A DNA stretch of 64,000 nucleotides from Bosea sp. 685 (GCF_031884435.1 NZ_CP134779.1:5394001-5458000); one strand, 5' to 3'. Counted from the stretch's first letter, positions 27,497 through 39,152 are shown. The notes: generated by a model not told the origin, from the letters alone. Numbers and translations: made by a program.

Positions 27497-28471
27497 ATGC
27501 TAGGCCATATCATCGAGCGCGTGCTGCAGGCGCTCGCCGTCATGCTGGTCATGTCGGCGCTGGTCTTCATCGGCGTCTACGCCATCGGCAACCCGATCGA
27601 CGTCCTGATCAGCCCCGATGTCAGCCAGGACATCAGGCTCGAGACCATCGCCCGCTACGGGCTCGACCGACCGCTCTGGGAGCAGTACTTCACCTTCCTC
27701 GGGCGCATCCTGCACGGCGATTTCGGCCGCTCCTTCGTCTTCGGCATGCCGGTGCTCGACCTGATCCTGTCGCGCCTGCCGGCGACGCTGGAACTGACGC
27801 TGATGGCCGTCTGCGGCGCCGCGCTGATCGGCATTCCCGCTGGCATCTATGCCGGCTATCGCCCCGACGGCCTGCCCTCCAAGATCATCATGGCGGTCTC
27901 GATCCTGGGTTTCTCGGTGCCGACCTTCTGGATCGGCCTCGTGCTGATCATCGCCTTCGCGGTCGAGCTGCAATGGCTGCCGGCGGGCGGGCGCGGCGAC
28001 ACGGTCTCGCTCTTCGGCGTCGAATGGAGCTTTCTGACGCTGAACGGACTCAGCCATCTCTTGCTGCCGGCGCTGAACCTCGCCTTCTTCAAGCTCGCCT
28101 TGATGACGCGGCTGGCACGCGCGGGAACCCGCGAGGCGATGCTGTCGGACACCGTGAAATTCGCCCGCGCGGCCGGCCTGTCGGAGTGGACCGTGCTGCG
28201 CCGGCATGTGCTGCGATTGATCGCGATCCCGCTGGTGACGGTGTTCGGGCTCGAATTCGCCTCGACGCTGGCCTTCGCCGTCGTCACCGAGACGATTTTC
28301 TCCTGGCCCGGGATTGGCAAGCTGATCATCGACTCGATCACCTCGCTCGACCGGCCGGTGATGGTCGCCTATCTGATGCTCGTCGCCTTCGTCTTCATCA
28401 CCATCAATTTCCTGGTCGATCTGGCTTATGTCGGGCTCGATCCGCGCCTGCGAAAAGCGGGATCGCGATGA
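27497..28471 (+). CDS. Dipeptide-type ABC permease, DppB family
   Basis: 324 residues with six predicted membrane helices. It opens MLGHIIERVLQALAVMLVMS and has the DppB signatures YGLDRPLWEQYFTFLGRILH and GDFGRSFVFG, plus the EAA coupling loop KFARAAGLSEWTVLRRHVLR. Its stop overlaps the dppC-type start (ATGA), so the pair are co-translated. Confidence 0.93.
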   Translation: MLGHIIERVLQALAVMLVMSALVFIGVYAIGNPIDVLISPDVSQDIRLETIARYGLDRPLWEQYFTFLGRILHGDFGRSFVFGMPVLDLILSRLPATLELTLMAVCGAALIGIPAGIYAGYRPDGLPSKIIMAVSILGFSVPTFWIGLVLIIAFAVELQWLPAGGRGDTVSLFGVEWSFLTLNGLSHLLLPALNLAFFKLALMTRLARAGTREAMLSDTVKFARAAGLSEWTVLRRHVLRLIAIPLVTVFGLEFASTLAFAVVTETIFSWPGIGKLIIDSITSLDRPVMVAYLMLVAFVFITINFLVDLAYVGLDPRLRKAGSR

Positions 28472-29346
28472 AGGACGCCTCCCCCACCGCGCGCTTCTGG
28501 GCCGAGTTTCGCGAGAGCCGGGTCGCGGTCGTCGCGCTCGCCGTCGTCGTGCTGATCATCGGCGTCGCCATTCTGGCGCCGTTGGTGGCGCCACAGGACC
28601 CCTATGATCTCGCCAATCTGGTGCTGATGGATGCGCGTCGTCCGCCCGGCTTCGTCGGGTCGGCCGGCTACACCCATATTCTCGGCACCGACGCGCAGGG
28701 GCGCGACCTGTTTTCGGCCATTCTCTACGGATTGCGCATCTCGCTGCAGATGGGGCTGGTCGCAGGCTCGCTCGCCTTCATCGTCGGGGTCTCGCTCGGA
28801 ATCAGCGCTGCCTATATCGGCGGACGCTGGGAGGCCTTCATCATGCGGGTCGTCGACCTGCAGCTTGCCTTCCCCGCGATCCTGCTGGCGCTGGTCCTTT
28901 CCGCCATGCTCGGCCAGGGCAAGCTCCAGCTGATCGCCGCGCTTGCGGCCGCGCAATACGCCTATTTCGCCCGCACCGCCCATGGTGCGGCGGCGGCCGA
29001 GCGCGGCAAGGACTATGTCGAGGCCGTGCTCTCGACGCCTTTGCGCGGCTGGCAGGTCGTCCTGCGCCACATCTTCCCGAACTGCCTGCCGCCTTTGATC
29101 GTGGTCGCGACAGTGCAGGTGGCGAGCGCGATCGCGCTGGAGGCGACCCTCTCCTTCCTCGGAGTCGGACTGCCGGTGACGGAGCCTTCGCTGGGCATGC
29201 TGATCTCGAACGGCTTCCAGTACATGCTGTCTGGCCGCTACTGGATCTCGATCTATCCCGGCATCGCGCTGATCGTGCTGATCGTCGCGATCAACCTCGT
29301 CGGCGACCGGATCCGCGACCAGGTCAATCCGAGGCTGAAGCGATGA
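28468..29346 (+). CDS. Dipeptide-type ABC permease, DppC family
   Basis: 292 residues from the ATG that overlaps the upstream stop codon at 28468-28471. It contains the family hallmark HILGTDAQGRDLFSAILYGL and the coupling loop DYVEAVLSTPLRGWQVVLRH, with the C-terminal RIRDQVNPRLKR tail. The reading frame stays open far upstream, but that part only overlaps the dppB-type gene and is not coding. A 20-bp direct duplication spans its stop codon. Confidence 0.93.
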   Translation: MKDASPTARFWAEFRESRVAVVALAVVVLIIGVAILAPLVAPQDPYDLANLVLMDARRPPGFVGSAGYTHILGTDAQGRDLFSAILYGLRISLQMGLVAGSLAFIVGVSLGISAAYIGGRWEAFIMRVVDLQLAFPAILLALVLSAMLGQGKLQLIAALAAAQYAYFARTAHGAAAAERGKDYVEAVLSTPLRGWQVVLRHIFPNCLPPLIVVATVQVASAIALEATLSFLGVGLPVTEPSLGMLISNGFQYMLSGRYWISIYPGIALIVLIVAINLVGDRIRDQVNPRLKR

Positions 29347-29368
29347 TGCCGAGGCTGAAGCGATGATG
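29329..29368. repeat. 20-bp perfect tandem duplication across a stop codon
   Basis: ccgaggctgaagcgatgatg is present at 29329-29348 and again at 29349-29368. The first copy carries the last codons and TGA of the dppC-type gene; the second copy is its downstream duplicate. A recent slippage event is likely. Confidence 0.97.
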
Positions 29369-29387
29369 CGCTGGCGCAGACCTCTCC

Positions 29388-29481
29388 CGTCATGGTCGGG
29401 CTTGTCCCGACGATCCATGCCTTCCTTCGGCGAGGGTGGTGTTCAAGACGTGGATGCTCGGGACAAGCCCGACCATGACGG
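29388..29481. repeat. Interspersed palindrome (cgtcatggtcgggcttgtccc family)
   Basis: The left arm cgtcatggtcgggcttgtcc and the right arm ggacaagcccgaccatgacg are perfect complements over 20 bp, with inner gatccatg/gtggatg similarity. A close relative lies at 50971-51065. The element sits between two co-directional transporter genes. Confidence 0.92.
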
Positions 29482-29496
29482 CATGGGCCAGCACTC

Positions 29497-31209
29497 GTGA
29501 CAGACACTCCGCTCCTCGAGGTCTCCAACCTCGTCACGCATTTCCATAGCCGCACCGGCATCGTGAAAGCGGTGGACGGCGTCTCCTTTTCGCTGAAGCG
29601 CGGCGAAGTGATGGGGCTCGTCGGTGAGTCCGGCTCGGGCAAGAGCATCACCGGCTTCTCGATCATCGGCCTGATCGACCCGCCCGGGCGGGTCGAGGGC
29701 GGTTCGATCAAGCTGGATGGGCGCGAGCTTGTCGGCCTGCCGTCCTCCGAGCTTCGCGGCATTCGCGGGAAAAGCATCTCGATGGTCTTCCAGGACCCGA
29801 TGATGACGCTGAACCCGATGCTGACCATCGGTACCCAGATCCGGCTGGCGCTGGAGGCTCATGAAAACGTCTCTGCTGGGGAAGGCCGCAAGCGCGCCAT
29901 CGCGGCGCTGCACCAGGTGCGCATTCCCGACCCGCAGACCAAGGTCGATTTCTATCCGCACCAGTTCTCCGGCGGCATGCGCCAGCGCGTCGCCATCGCC
30001 ATCGCGCTGCTGCACCGGCCCAAGCTGATCATCGCCGACGAGCCGACGACCGCACTCGACGTCTCGATCCAGGCCGAGATCCTCGTCGAGATGAAGGAGC
30101 TGGTGGCGGAACTCGGCACCTCGATGATCTGGATCAGCCATGATCTTGCGACCATCGCTTCCATCGCCGACCATGTCTGCGTGATGCGCTCGGGCAAGAT
30201 CGTCGAGGCCGGCCCGGTGCTCGACGTGCTGACGCGCCCAAAGCATCCCTATACGCAGTCATTGCTCGATGCGCTGCCATCGCGGGCGAAGCCTGGCGCC
30301 TTGCTGGCTCGTGGCGCCGGCACCGATGCCGCGCCCCCTCCGCGCCTCGCCAGAATGGCCGAATCCGGACGGCGGAAAGCCGGTGTGCCTTATTTCGTCA
30401 TCGACGCGGTCGGCAAGCGCTTCCAGCAGAAAGCCGGCATGCTGCGCCTGCTGGCGCAGAAGGCGGGCCTCGCGCGGCCCGCGCCCAGTGTGCAGGCGGT
30501 CGATTCGGTCAGCCTCACGCTGACGCGTGGCGAAGCGCTCGGCCTTGTCGGCGAATCCGGCAGCGGCAAGTCGACGCTCGGGCGGATGGCGGCAGGCATC
30601 TACGCCCCCGATGCCGGCCATGTCCTGCTCGACGGCGAGCCGGTGATGAGCGGCGGCGACCGGCCGCACAAGATCACCACCCGTATCCAGACGATTTTCC
30701 AGGACCCCTTCGCCTCGCTGAACCAGCGCATGCGTATCGGCGACAGCATCAGCGAGGGGCCGATTGCCCATGGCCTCGTCAGCCGCGCGGAGGCCGGCCA
30801 CTATGTCAGGCAGTGGCTCGCGGCGGTCGGTCTCGACCCAGCTTTCGCCAGCCGCTACCCGCACCAGTTCTCCGGCGGCCAACGCCAGCGCGTCGCGATT
30901 GCCCGCGCGCTCGCGATGCAGCCCGACGTTGTCGTGTGCGACGAGCCGGTCGCCTCGCTCGATGTCTCGATCCAGGCGCAGATCATCAATTTGCTGATCC
31001 GCCTGCGCAGCGAACTCGACCTCACGCTGATCTTCATCTCTCACGACCTTTCGGTGGTGCGCCATCTCTGCGACCGTGTCGCGATCATGCATCGCGGCAG
31101 AATCGTCGAGAGCGGCACCGCCAGCGAAGTCTACGACCACCCGCAAGACCCCTATACTCAAAGGCTGCTGGCCGCAGTGCCCGTGCTGCCCGGCGCCCCG
31201 CCCGCCTGA
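29497..31209 (+). CDS. Fused two-domain dipeptide-type ABC ATPase (DppD-DppF fusion)
   Basis: 570 residues from a GTG start. The first ATPase domain has Walker A GESGSGKSI, signature FSGGMRQRVAIAIALL and Walker B LIIADEPTTALD. The second, from about residue 295, has [26 protein letters not shown] and VVVCDEPVASLD. The oligopeptide-ATPase C-terminal motif is visible in both halves (RPKHPYTQSLLDALP and PQDPYTQRLLAAVP). Both nucleotide-binding subunits are thus on one chain, as in GsiA-type transporters. It ends 11 bp before the deacetylase gene. Confidence 0.94.
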   Translation: MTDTPLLEVSNLVTHFHSRTGIVKAVDGVSFSLKRGEVMGLVGESGSGKSITGFSIIGLIDPPGRVEGGSIKLDGRELVGLPSSELRGIRGKSISMVFQDPMMTLNPMLTIGTQIRLALEAHENVSAGEGRKRAIAALHQVRIPDPQTKVDFYPHQFSGGMRQRVAIAIALLHRPKLIIADEPTTALDVSIQAEILVEMKELVAELGTSMIWISHDLATIASIADHVCVMRSGKIVEAGPVLDVLTRPKHPYTQSLLDALPSRAKPGALLARGAGTDAAPPPRLARMAESGRRKAGVPYFVIDAVGKRFQQKAGMLRLLAQKAGLARPAPSVQAVDSVSLTLTRGEALGLVGESGSGKSTLGRMAAGIYAPDAGHVLLDGEPVMSGGDRPHKITTRIQTIFQDPFASLNQRMRIGDSISEGPIAHGLVSRAEAGHYVRQWLAAVGLDPAFASRYPHQFSGGQRQRVAIARALAMQPDVVVCDEPVASLDVSIQAQIINLLIRLRSELDLTLIFISHDLSVVRHLCDRVAIMHRGRIVESGTASEVYDHPQDPYTQRLLAAVPVLPGAPPA

Positions 31210-31220
31210 AGGAGCCTGCC

Positions 31221-32120
31221 ATGACCGATCTGCCCCTCGAACCCTGGCAATGGCCTGAAGAGACCTGGCGCGCCAAGGTCGACCGCGTCCGCGCCGGACG
31301 CAATCTGAAGCCGAGGACCTGGCCCAACGGCGCGCGCTGCGCCGTGGCGCTGTCCTTCGACGTCGATCATGAGACCAACGAGCTGCGCGACGGCGGCAAG
31401 TCGGTCGGGCGGCTCTCCTGGGGCCAGTACGGCAATCGCGTCGGCATGCCGCGCATCCTGAGCCTGCTGGCGAAGGAGAACATCCAGGCGAGCTTCTTCG
31501 TGCCGGCGGTGACCGCGCTGCTTTACCCGGACGAACAGCGCCGCGTCATCGCGGAGGGCCATGAGATCGGCCTTCACGGCTGGATCCACGAGGTCAACAC
31601 CGCCGTGCCACCGGCCGATGAGCGCGAGTTGCATCTGCGCTCGGCCGACACATTAGAAAAGATCACGGGCGTCAGGCCGGTCGGGATGCGCACGCCGTCC
31701 TGGGACTTTTCGGAAGTGACGCTGGCGATCGAGCGCGAACTCGGCCTGCTCTACGATTCATCGCTCTTCGCCGATGACGACCCCTACGAACTGATCGACA
31801 AGGGCGAGGCGACCGGCATGGTCGAGTTGCCGGTCGAATGGATTCGCGACGACGCGGTCTATTTCAACATGAACCGCTTCCAGGCGTTGCGGCCCTATAC
31901 GGCGCCGGAGACCGTGTTCGACATCTTCCGCCGCGAATTCGACGGCGCCTATGAGGATGGCGGGTTGTTCCTGCTCACCATGCACCCGCATATCATCACC
32001 TATCGCTCGCGCATCTGGATCCTCGAGAAGCTGATCGCGCACGCCAAGGCGAAAGGCGATGTCTGGTTCGCCAGCCATGCCGAGATCGCGCGCTATGTGA
32101 AGGCGCAGGCCGGGCTCTGA
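31221..32120 (+). CDS. Polysaccharide deacetylase-family hydrolase (PuuE/allantoinase-like)
   Basis: 299 residues from the ATG at 31221 behind GAAGGAG. Metal-site motifs of carbohydrate esterase family 4 are present: the first Asp in ALSFDVDHETNE and the His pair in GHEIGLHGWIHEVN; the late catalytic region contains LFLLTMHPHIITYRSR. There is no signal peptide, so it is cytoplasmic and unlikely to act on the wall. Cytoplasmic members include PuuE-type allantoinases and imidases. Position at the end of the dipeptide-transporter operon with the creatininase-family gene suggests hydrolysis of an imported amide or N-acyl compound. Confidence 0.88.
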   Translation: MTDLPLEPWQWPEETWRAKVDRVRAGRNLKPRTWPNGARCAVALSFDVDHETNELRDGGKSVGRLSWGQYGNRVGMPRILSLLAKENIQASFFVPAVTALLYPDEQRRVIAEGHEIGLHGWIHEVNTAVPPADERELHLRSADTLEKITGVRPVGMRTPSWDFSEVTLAIERELGLLYDSSLFADDDPYELIDKGEATGMVELPVEWIRDDAVYFNMNRFQALRPYTAPETVFDIFRREFDGAYEDGGLFLLTMHPHIITYRSRIWILEKLIAHAKAKGDVWFASHAEIARYVKAQAGL

Positions 32121-32246
32121 GCCGCACCATCCCGCCCGCCAATGCCGGGCGGGACGGAACTCTGCCCGATTTCGGCCGTTTTCGCTTCATCGGGGGTTCA
32201 GCGCGCAAAAGCGTTGATGCCCGTCGCTGAAACGGAAACGGATTTC

Positions 32247-34364
32247 ATGACGCGCACCAAGAACTGGCTCCTGATCGGAACCATGCTGCCTGCGATCACC
32301 TTGTCGCAGGGCGGCTTCGCTGCTCCCTCCGCTCAGAATGTCCTGCTGCTGGCGCAAGCGCCCGCCCCCGCTCCCAGCGAGGAAGAACCCGGCCGGCCGG
32401 GCCGGCCCCGGCCGCCAGGACAACAGCCGGGCGCCGAGCGCCCGCCCGCGGCCCGTCCCGCGCCCGGCGCGCCGCCGGCGATACAGCACCCCGCTCCTCC
32501 AGCAGCCCCGAATGCCGCGCCGGCGGCTCCGGCTGCGCCCCGTCCCGCTCCCGCTCCGGTCCCGCCGGCCGCCGCGCCGGAACCCCGGCCCCAGCCCCGG
32601 GCCGAGCCGCCTGCGGCACGGCCCGTTCCACCCGCACCCGCTCCGCGCGCCGAGCCGCCCCGCGAGCCATCGATGCCGCGCCCCGTCCCGCCGATCATGG
32701 CTCCCGCCCCGGGCGAACCCGGCCGCCAGCCGGCAGCGCGGCCCGAGCCCCTGCCCGGCCAGCCACCGGCCGCCCGTCCGACGCCTGCCCCTGTCGCGCC
32801 GGCAGCTCCGACCGCGCCGCGTCCGGCCCCTGTTCCGCCGGCCGCAGCGCCCTCCGCACCAGGCTTGCCCGCAGCCCCAACCGCACCGCGCCCTGCGCCG
32901 CCGCCAGGGCAGTTCCGCGCTCCTCCCGCCGCAGCCCCGGGCCAGGCGCCGGTGACCCAGCCGACACCCGTACCTCCACCTGCGGCGGCTCCGGCGGCCC
33001 CCACCCCAGGCGGACGCGGCCCGGGCGCTCCTCCGCCATCCTCCCCCCAGCCGCAGCCCGGACAGACCGTGGCGCCTCCACCCGCGGCCGCTCCAGCGGC
33101 ACCGGCTCCAGGCGGGCGCGGTCCGGGAACTCCCCTGCCGCCACCTGCCGCCCAGCCTGCGCCGGCGCAGCCCCAGCCCGGACAGACGTTGCCCGGACAG
33201 ACTCCTGCGCCTCCGCCAGCTGCAGCCCCGGCGGCTCCCGCACCAGGCGGGCGCGGCCCGGGAGCTTCCCCGCCGCCTTCCGCCCAGCCGCAGCCCGGAC
33301 AGACCCAGCCCGGACAGACTCTTGCACCTCCGCCAGCAGGCCAGCCGCCCACTGGCGGTCCCGGCCAACCGCCCGCGCCTGACCGGCAAGGCCGGCGTGG
33401 CGGCATCGGGCTTGGCGGCGCCGCCGCGATCGGCCTTGGCGCCGGTGTGATCGGCGGCATCATGGCGACGCAAGGAGCGGAGCGCTTCGACGATGTCCGC
33501 AGCCGACGCGAGGAACGGCGCGACGGCGACGTCACGATCATCCGCGAACCCGGCCGCACGATCATTCGCGACGACGACCGCGTGATCATCCGCCGCGACG
33601 AGACGCAGGCCTTCCGCGATCTCGGTTTTCAGGGTCGAACCGAGCGCCTGGGCGACGAGAACCGCAACGTCTTCGAGCGGCCCGACGGCACGCGCATCGT
33701 CACCATCACCGACCAGGATGGCCGCCTGATCCGCCGCACGCGGCTCGACCGCAACGGTGAGGAGTACGTGATCATCGACAACACCCGCCGCGATCGGCCC
33801 AATGACCGCTTCTCGGACGAGATCGTCGTGCTGCCGCCGCCACCGCTGCCGATGCCGCGCGAGCGCTATATCGTCGATGCCGAGCGAGCCGATGAGCGTT
33901 TGATCTACGAGACGATCATGGCCCCGCCTATCGCCGCGATCCCGCGCCGCTACACGCTCGACGAGGTGCGCTATTCGCCCGATCTGCGGGCGCGGATGCG
34001 CAGCGTCGACATCGATACGGTGACCTTCGAAACAGGCTCCTGGGCCATCGCGCCGGACCAGGCGCAGCGGCTCGCCACCATCGCCCAGTCGATCCGGCAG
34101 GGGCTGCAGGGCTCGCCCAACGAGGTCTTCCTGGTCGAGGGGCATACCGACGCCGTCGGCTCCGACATCGACAACCTGTCCTTGTCGGACCGCCGCGCTC
34201 AATCGGTCGCGGAAATCCTGACCCGCGACTTCGGCGTGCCCGCCGAGAACCTGACGACCCAGGGCTATGGCGAGCAATATCTCAAGGTCGCGACGCAGGA
34301 GCCCTCGCGCGAGAACCGGCGCGTGACGCTGCGACGGATCACGCCGCTGCTGGCCGGGCGCTGA
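32247..34364 (+). CDS. Proline/alanine-rich OmpA-family outer-membrane-associated protein
   Basis: About 705 residues from the ATG at 32247. A signal peptide (ending QGGFA) is followed by roughly 370 residues dominated by Pro, Ala, Gly and Arg with repeated blocks such as QPQPGQT and APGGRGPG. A short glycine-rich hydrophobic segment (IGLGGAAAIGLGAGVIGGIM) precedes an acidic/arginine-rich region with many DDRVIIRRD-like strings. The last 120 residues form an OmpA-like peptidoglycan-binding domain (VEGHTDAVGSDIDNLSLSDR, ENLTTQGYGEQYL). The Pro-rich part probably spans the periplasm. Transcribed alone. Confidence 0.88.
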   Translation: MTRTKNWLLIGTMLPAITLSQGGFAAPSAQNVLLLAQAPAPAPSEEEPGRPGRPRPPGQQPGAERPPAARPAPGAPPAIQHPAPPAAPNAAPAAPAAPRPAPAPVPPAAAPEPRPQPRAEPPAARPVPPAPAPRAEPPREPSMPRPVPPIMAPAPGEPGRQPAARPEPLPGQPPAARPTPAPVAPAAPTAPRPAPVPPAAAPSAPGLPAAPTAPRPAPPPGQFRAPPAAAPGQAPVTQPTPVPPPAAAPAAPTPGGRGPGAPPPSSPQPQPGQTVAPPPAAAPAAPAPGGRGPGTPLPPPAAQPAPAQPQPGQTLPGQTPAPPPAAAPAAPAPGGRGPGASPPPSAQPQPGQTQPGQTLAPPPAGQPPTGGPGQPPAPDRQGRRGGIGLGGAAAIGLGAGVIGGIMATQGAERFDDVRSRREERRDGDVTIIREPGRTIIRDDDRVIIRRDETQAFRDLGFQGRTERLGDENRNVFERPDGTRIVTITDQDGRLIRRTRLDRNGEEYVIIDNTRRDRPNDRFSDEIVVLPPPPLPMPRERYIVDAERADERLIYETIMAPPIAAIPRRYTLDEVRYSPDLRARMRSVDIDTVTFETGSWAIAPDQAQRLATIAQSIRQGLQGSPNEVFLVEGHTDAVGSDIDNLSLSDRRAQSVAEILTRDFGVPAENLTTQGYGEQYLKVATQEPSRENRRVTLRRITPLLAGR

Positions 34365-34505
34365 AGACTATGCCGGCGCGGCGGCTCGCTGCCGCACCGG
34401 TTCGCTTTCGCCGCATCGCTTTCATGAAGCGGCAAGGTCTCTGGTCTAGATCACGTTGCATCCGGACGACTTCGTCCGCATGCAACGTGATCTATTCCTA
34501 GAGTT

Positions 34506-34559
34506 GAGAGCATTGCTCTTGCGAAAAACCGGTACCCACTTTTTCGCGCAAGGCTCTAG
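34506..34559. repeat. REP-like palindrome (gagcattgctcttgcgaaaa family)
   Basis: The sequence from agagcattgctcttgcgaaa to cgcgcaaggctctag folds with matching outer arms and an inner gcgaaaa/ttttcgc pair around ccggtaccca. Near-identical copies occur at 50355-50407 and, partly, at 55886-55924. Such elements are common between genes in Rhizobiales. Confidence 0.9.
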
Positions 34560-34582
34560 CCCTAGCTGAGAGGAGACCGGTC

Positions 34583-34783
34583 ATGAGCGATTCATCGATT
34601 GCCATCGCGCAAAGCCTCGCCGCGAGCCAGGCGGCCGCCACGCGCCAGACGATCCAGACCGAAATCGTCAAGCAACAGGCCGATGCCGAACAGGCCGTGG
34701 CCGACCTGCTGCAACAGGGCGCGGCGCAGGCGAAGGCCGCCCTCCCGGCCGGACAGGGCCAAACCGTCGACATCACCGCCTGA
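34583..34783 (+). CDS. Small YjfB-like (putative motility family) protein
   Basis: 66 residues behind GAGAGGAG. The sequence is low-complexity, Ala/Gln rich, starts with SSIAIAQSLAASQAAATRQT and closes with GQGQTVDITA, the layout of the YjfB/putative motility family (helical start, conserved GQxxDI end). No flagellar genes are nearby. The family match is by eye and the role unknown. Confidence 0.65.
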   Translation: MSDSSIAIAQSLAASQAAATRQTIQTEIVKQQADAEQAVADLLQQGAAQAKAALPAGQGQTVDITA

Positions 34784-34867
34784 ACCGGCGCCATGCCCGC
34801 CCTGCGGGGTGCTCCCGGTGTTTTGCCGGTTGCGCACCGGCGCTATCACGCCTAACTTCCCAGCCGT

Positions 34868-34956
<89 letters not shown>

Positions 34957-34993
34957 CGGCGCGAGACGACCCGCATCCGCATCACAGCGCTAG

Positions 34994-37712
<2,719 letters not shown>

Positions 37713-37716
<4 letters not shown>

Positions 37717-38351
37717 GCGTCGATATCCTGCTCTACGGTCTGGTCGATCCGCAGATCGCCAGGGGCCGCTCGCTTGCCGACCTCGCCCGGGCAGCGGCCA
37801 AAGGCGGCGCGACGCTGATCCAGTACCGCGCCAAGCACGCCTCGACGCGCGAGATGGTGCGCGAGGCCCGAGCGATCCATGCTGCGCTCGCCGGCACCGG
37901 CGTGCCGCTGCTGATCAACGACCGCATCGATGTCGCTTTGGCGGCCGGCGCGGAGGGCGTGCATCTGGGCGCCGACGACATGGAGCTTGCCGACGCCCGC
38001 CGCCTGCTCGGCGAGACCGCGATCATCGGCGCGACGCTGGGAGAAGCCTCGGAATTGCCTTACCTCGCCTCCGCGCGCATCGACTATGCCTGCATCGGCC
38101 CGGTCTTCGCCACGCAGCACAAGGACGATGCCGACATCCCGCTCGGCCTCGACGGCTACACCGCGCTGCGGCGGCAGGCAGCCGAGGCGCTGGGCCCGCT
38201 CCCGGTCGGAGCGATCGCCGGCATCAATGCGGCCAACGCCTCCTCGGTGATGGCCGCCGGCGCGGACGGGGTCGCCGTAATCGGTGCGATGTTCGGGACT
38301 GACGATGTCGAGGGCGCGACGCGGGCATTGCGGGCGGCGGTCGAGAGGTGA
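37713..38351 (+). CDS. thiE: Thiamine phosphate synthase
   Basis: 212 residues from a TTG start that overlaps the thiM stop. It joins HMP-PP to thiazole phosphate. Typical motifs are LIQYRAKHASTREMV, LLINDRIDVALAAGAEGVHLG and YACIGPVFATQHKDDA, with PVGAIAGINAANASSVMAAG at the phosphate site. There is no ATG or GTG in a better position. The operon has no thiazole synthesis genes (thiG, thiS, thiO), so thiazole comes from elsewhere in the genome or from salvage. Confidence 0.95.
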
Positions 38352-38503
38352 CGCTGACCGAACCCGCGCGACATCCCGGATCTCTGCTTCGCTGCGCCCG
38401 GAATGACAGCGCGTTTGTTTCCCGCCGGACTTCTCCCGATAGCGCAGACGAAATCAACTACCGGCTCCCGCAGCTTTGCTGAGCCGTCCGAATGCGACGC
38501 GAT

Positions 38504-38917
38504 CTATGCGGCCGAGATCTTGCGTGGTCGCCCGCCTTTTTGACCATTTTGTCGTGCCGCCGCCGTTTTCGGTTCCGAGCGCATGCGCCCGCCCGAAGCG
38601 CCTAGTTGCGCCGCCATCCATTTTCGAGAGCCAAACACGCCCTGCAGCAAGGCCGGCAGGTAGACATCGACATCAAGCTGCGGCCAGAACAGGCCAAGCC
38701 CAGCCGGGCTGATCTCGATCTCAGCCAGATGATCAGCCGAGGCCTCTGCAAGACCCTCGATCCTTCGCACCGGTATCGCAAGCTGGATATCGGTGTTCAG
38801 CTTCAAGACGATTCGCGAGCTCCGCCGATCGTAGCGGGCCGAGACGACATGGCCGGCTTCGCGCAGCGCCCGCATGCGGCTTTCCGCCTGTTTGAAATCA
38901 CTCTCAGACATCACCAT
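38504..38917 (-). CDS. DUF2442 domain protein, possible antitoxin partner
   Basis: 137 residues starting MVMSESDFKQAESRMRALRE. The DUF2442 fold is visible in RSSRIVLKLNTDIQLAIPVR and the SPAGLGLFWPQLDVDVYLPA block. A C-terminal tail RQNGQKGGRPRK resembles a minor-groove-binding AT-hook-like tail seen in DNA-binding antitoxins. The start overlaps the end of the DUF4160 gene by 14 bp, so both are expressed as one unit. Confidence 0.82.
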   Translation of the reverse strand: MVMSESDFKQAESRMRALREAGHVVSARYDRRSSRIVLKLNTDIQLAIPVRRIEGLAEASADHLAEIEISPAGLGLFWPQLDVDVYLPALLQGVFGSRKWMAAQLGASGGRMRSEPKTAAARQNGQKGGRPRKISAA

Positions 38918-39152
38918 GATGCTTGCTCCATTCGGTGCAAAGTTCCGCCAGCGCGGCGGCAATCCGATACGCGATCCGGCCGAGATCCGTTCGCTTGAAA
39001 CCATAACTCTCGCGCAGTTCCGGCGGACCGTCGGGACAGTGCAGGAAGAAAACAGCCTCACCATCCGCGCCCCTGACATGAACATGCGAAGGGCGGTGAT
39101 CGTTTGGATAGATCACGACGCGAAGGCCATCGAAGCGCAGGACAGTCGGCAT
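38904..39152 (-). CDS. DUF4160 domain protein
   Basis: 82 residues: MPTVLRFDGLRVVIYPNDHR, then PSHVHVRGADGEAVFFL, which is the DUF4160 core with the conserved N-D-H-x-P-x-H-V-H stretch. Small size, first position and overlap with DUF2442 match two-gene toxin-antitoxin architecture. No activity is established for the family to my knowledge. Confidence 0.85.
   Translation of the reverse strand: MPTVLRFDGLRVVIYPNDHRPSHVHVRGADGEAVFFLHCPDGPPELRESYGFKRTDLGRIAYRIAAALAELCTEWSKHHGDV

Noticed and set aside
27973..28467. N-terminal extension of the DppC-type protein
   Set aside because: The extra frame lies entirely inside the dppB-type gene in another frame; the ATG at the ATGA overlap gives the standard DppC start.
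32187..34277. Long open frame antisense to the OmpA-family gene
   Set aside because: It is a by-product of the Pro/Ala/Gly codon repeats; composition is extreme in Arg and Gly and there is no ribosome binding site.
38365..38410. Terminator after thiE
   Set aside because: Only one half of an interspersed repeat (catcccggatctctgcttcg) is present and no U-tailed stem is visible.
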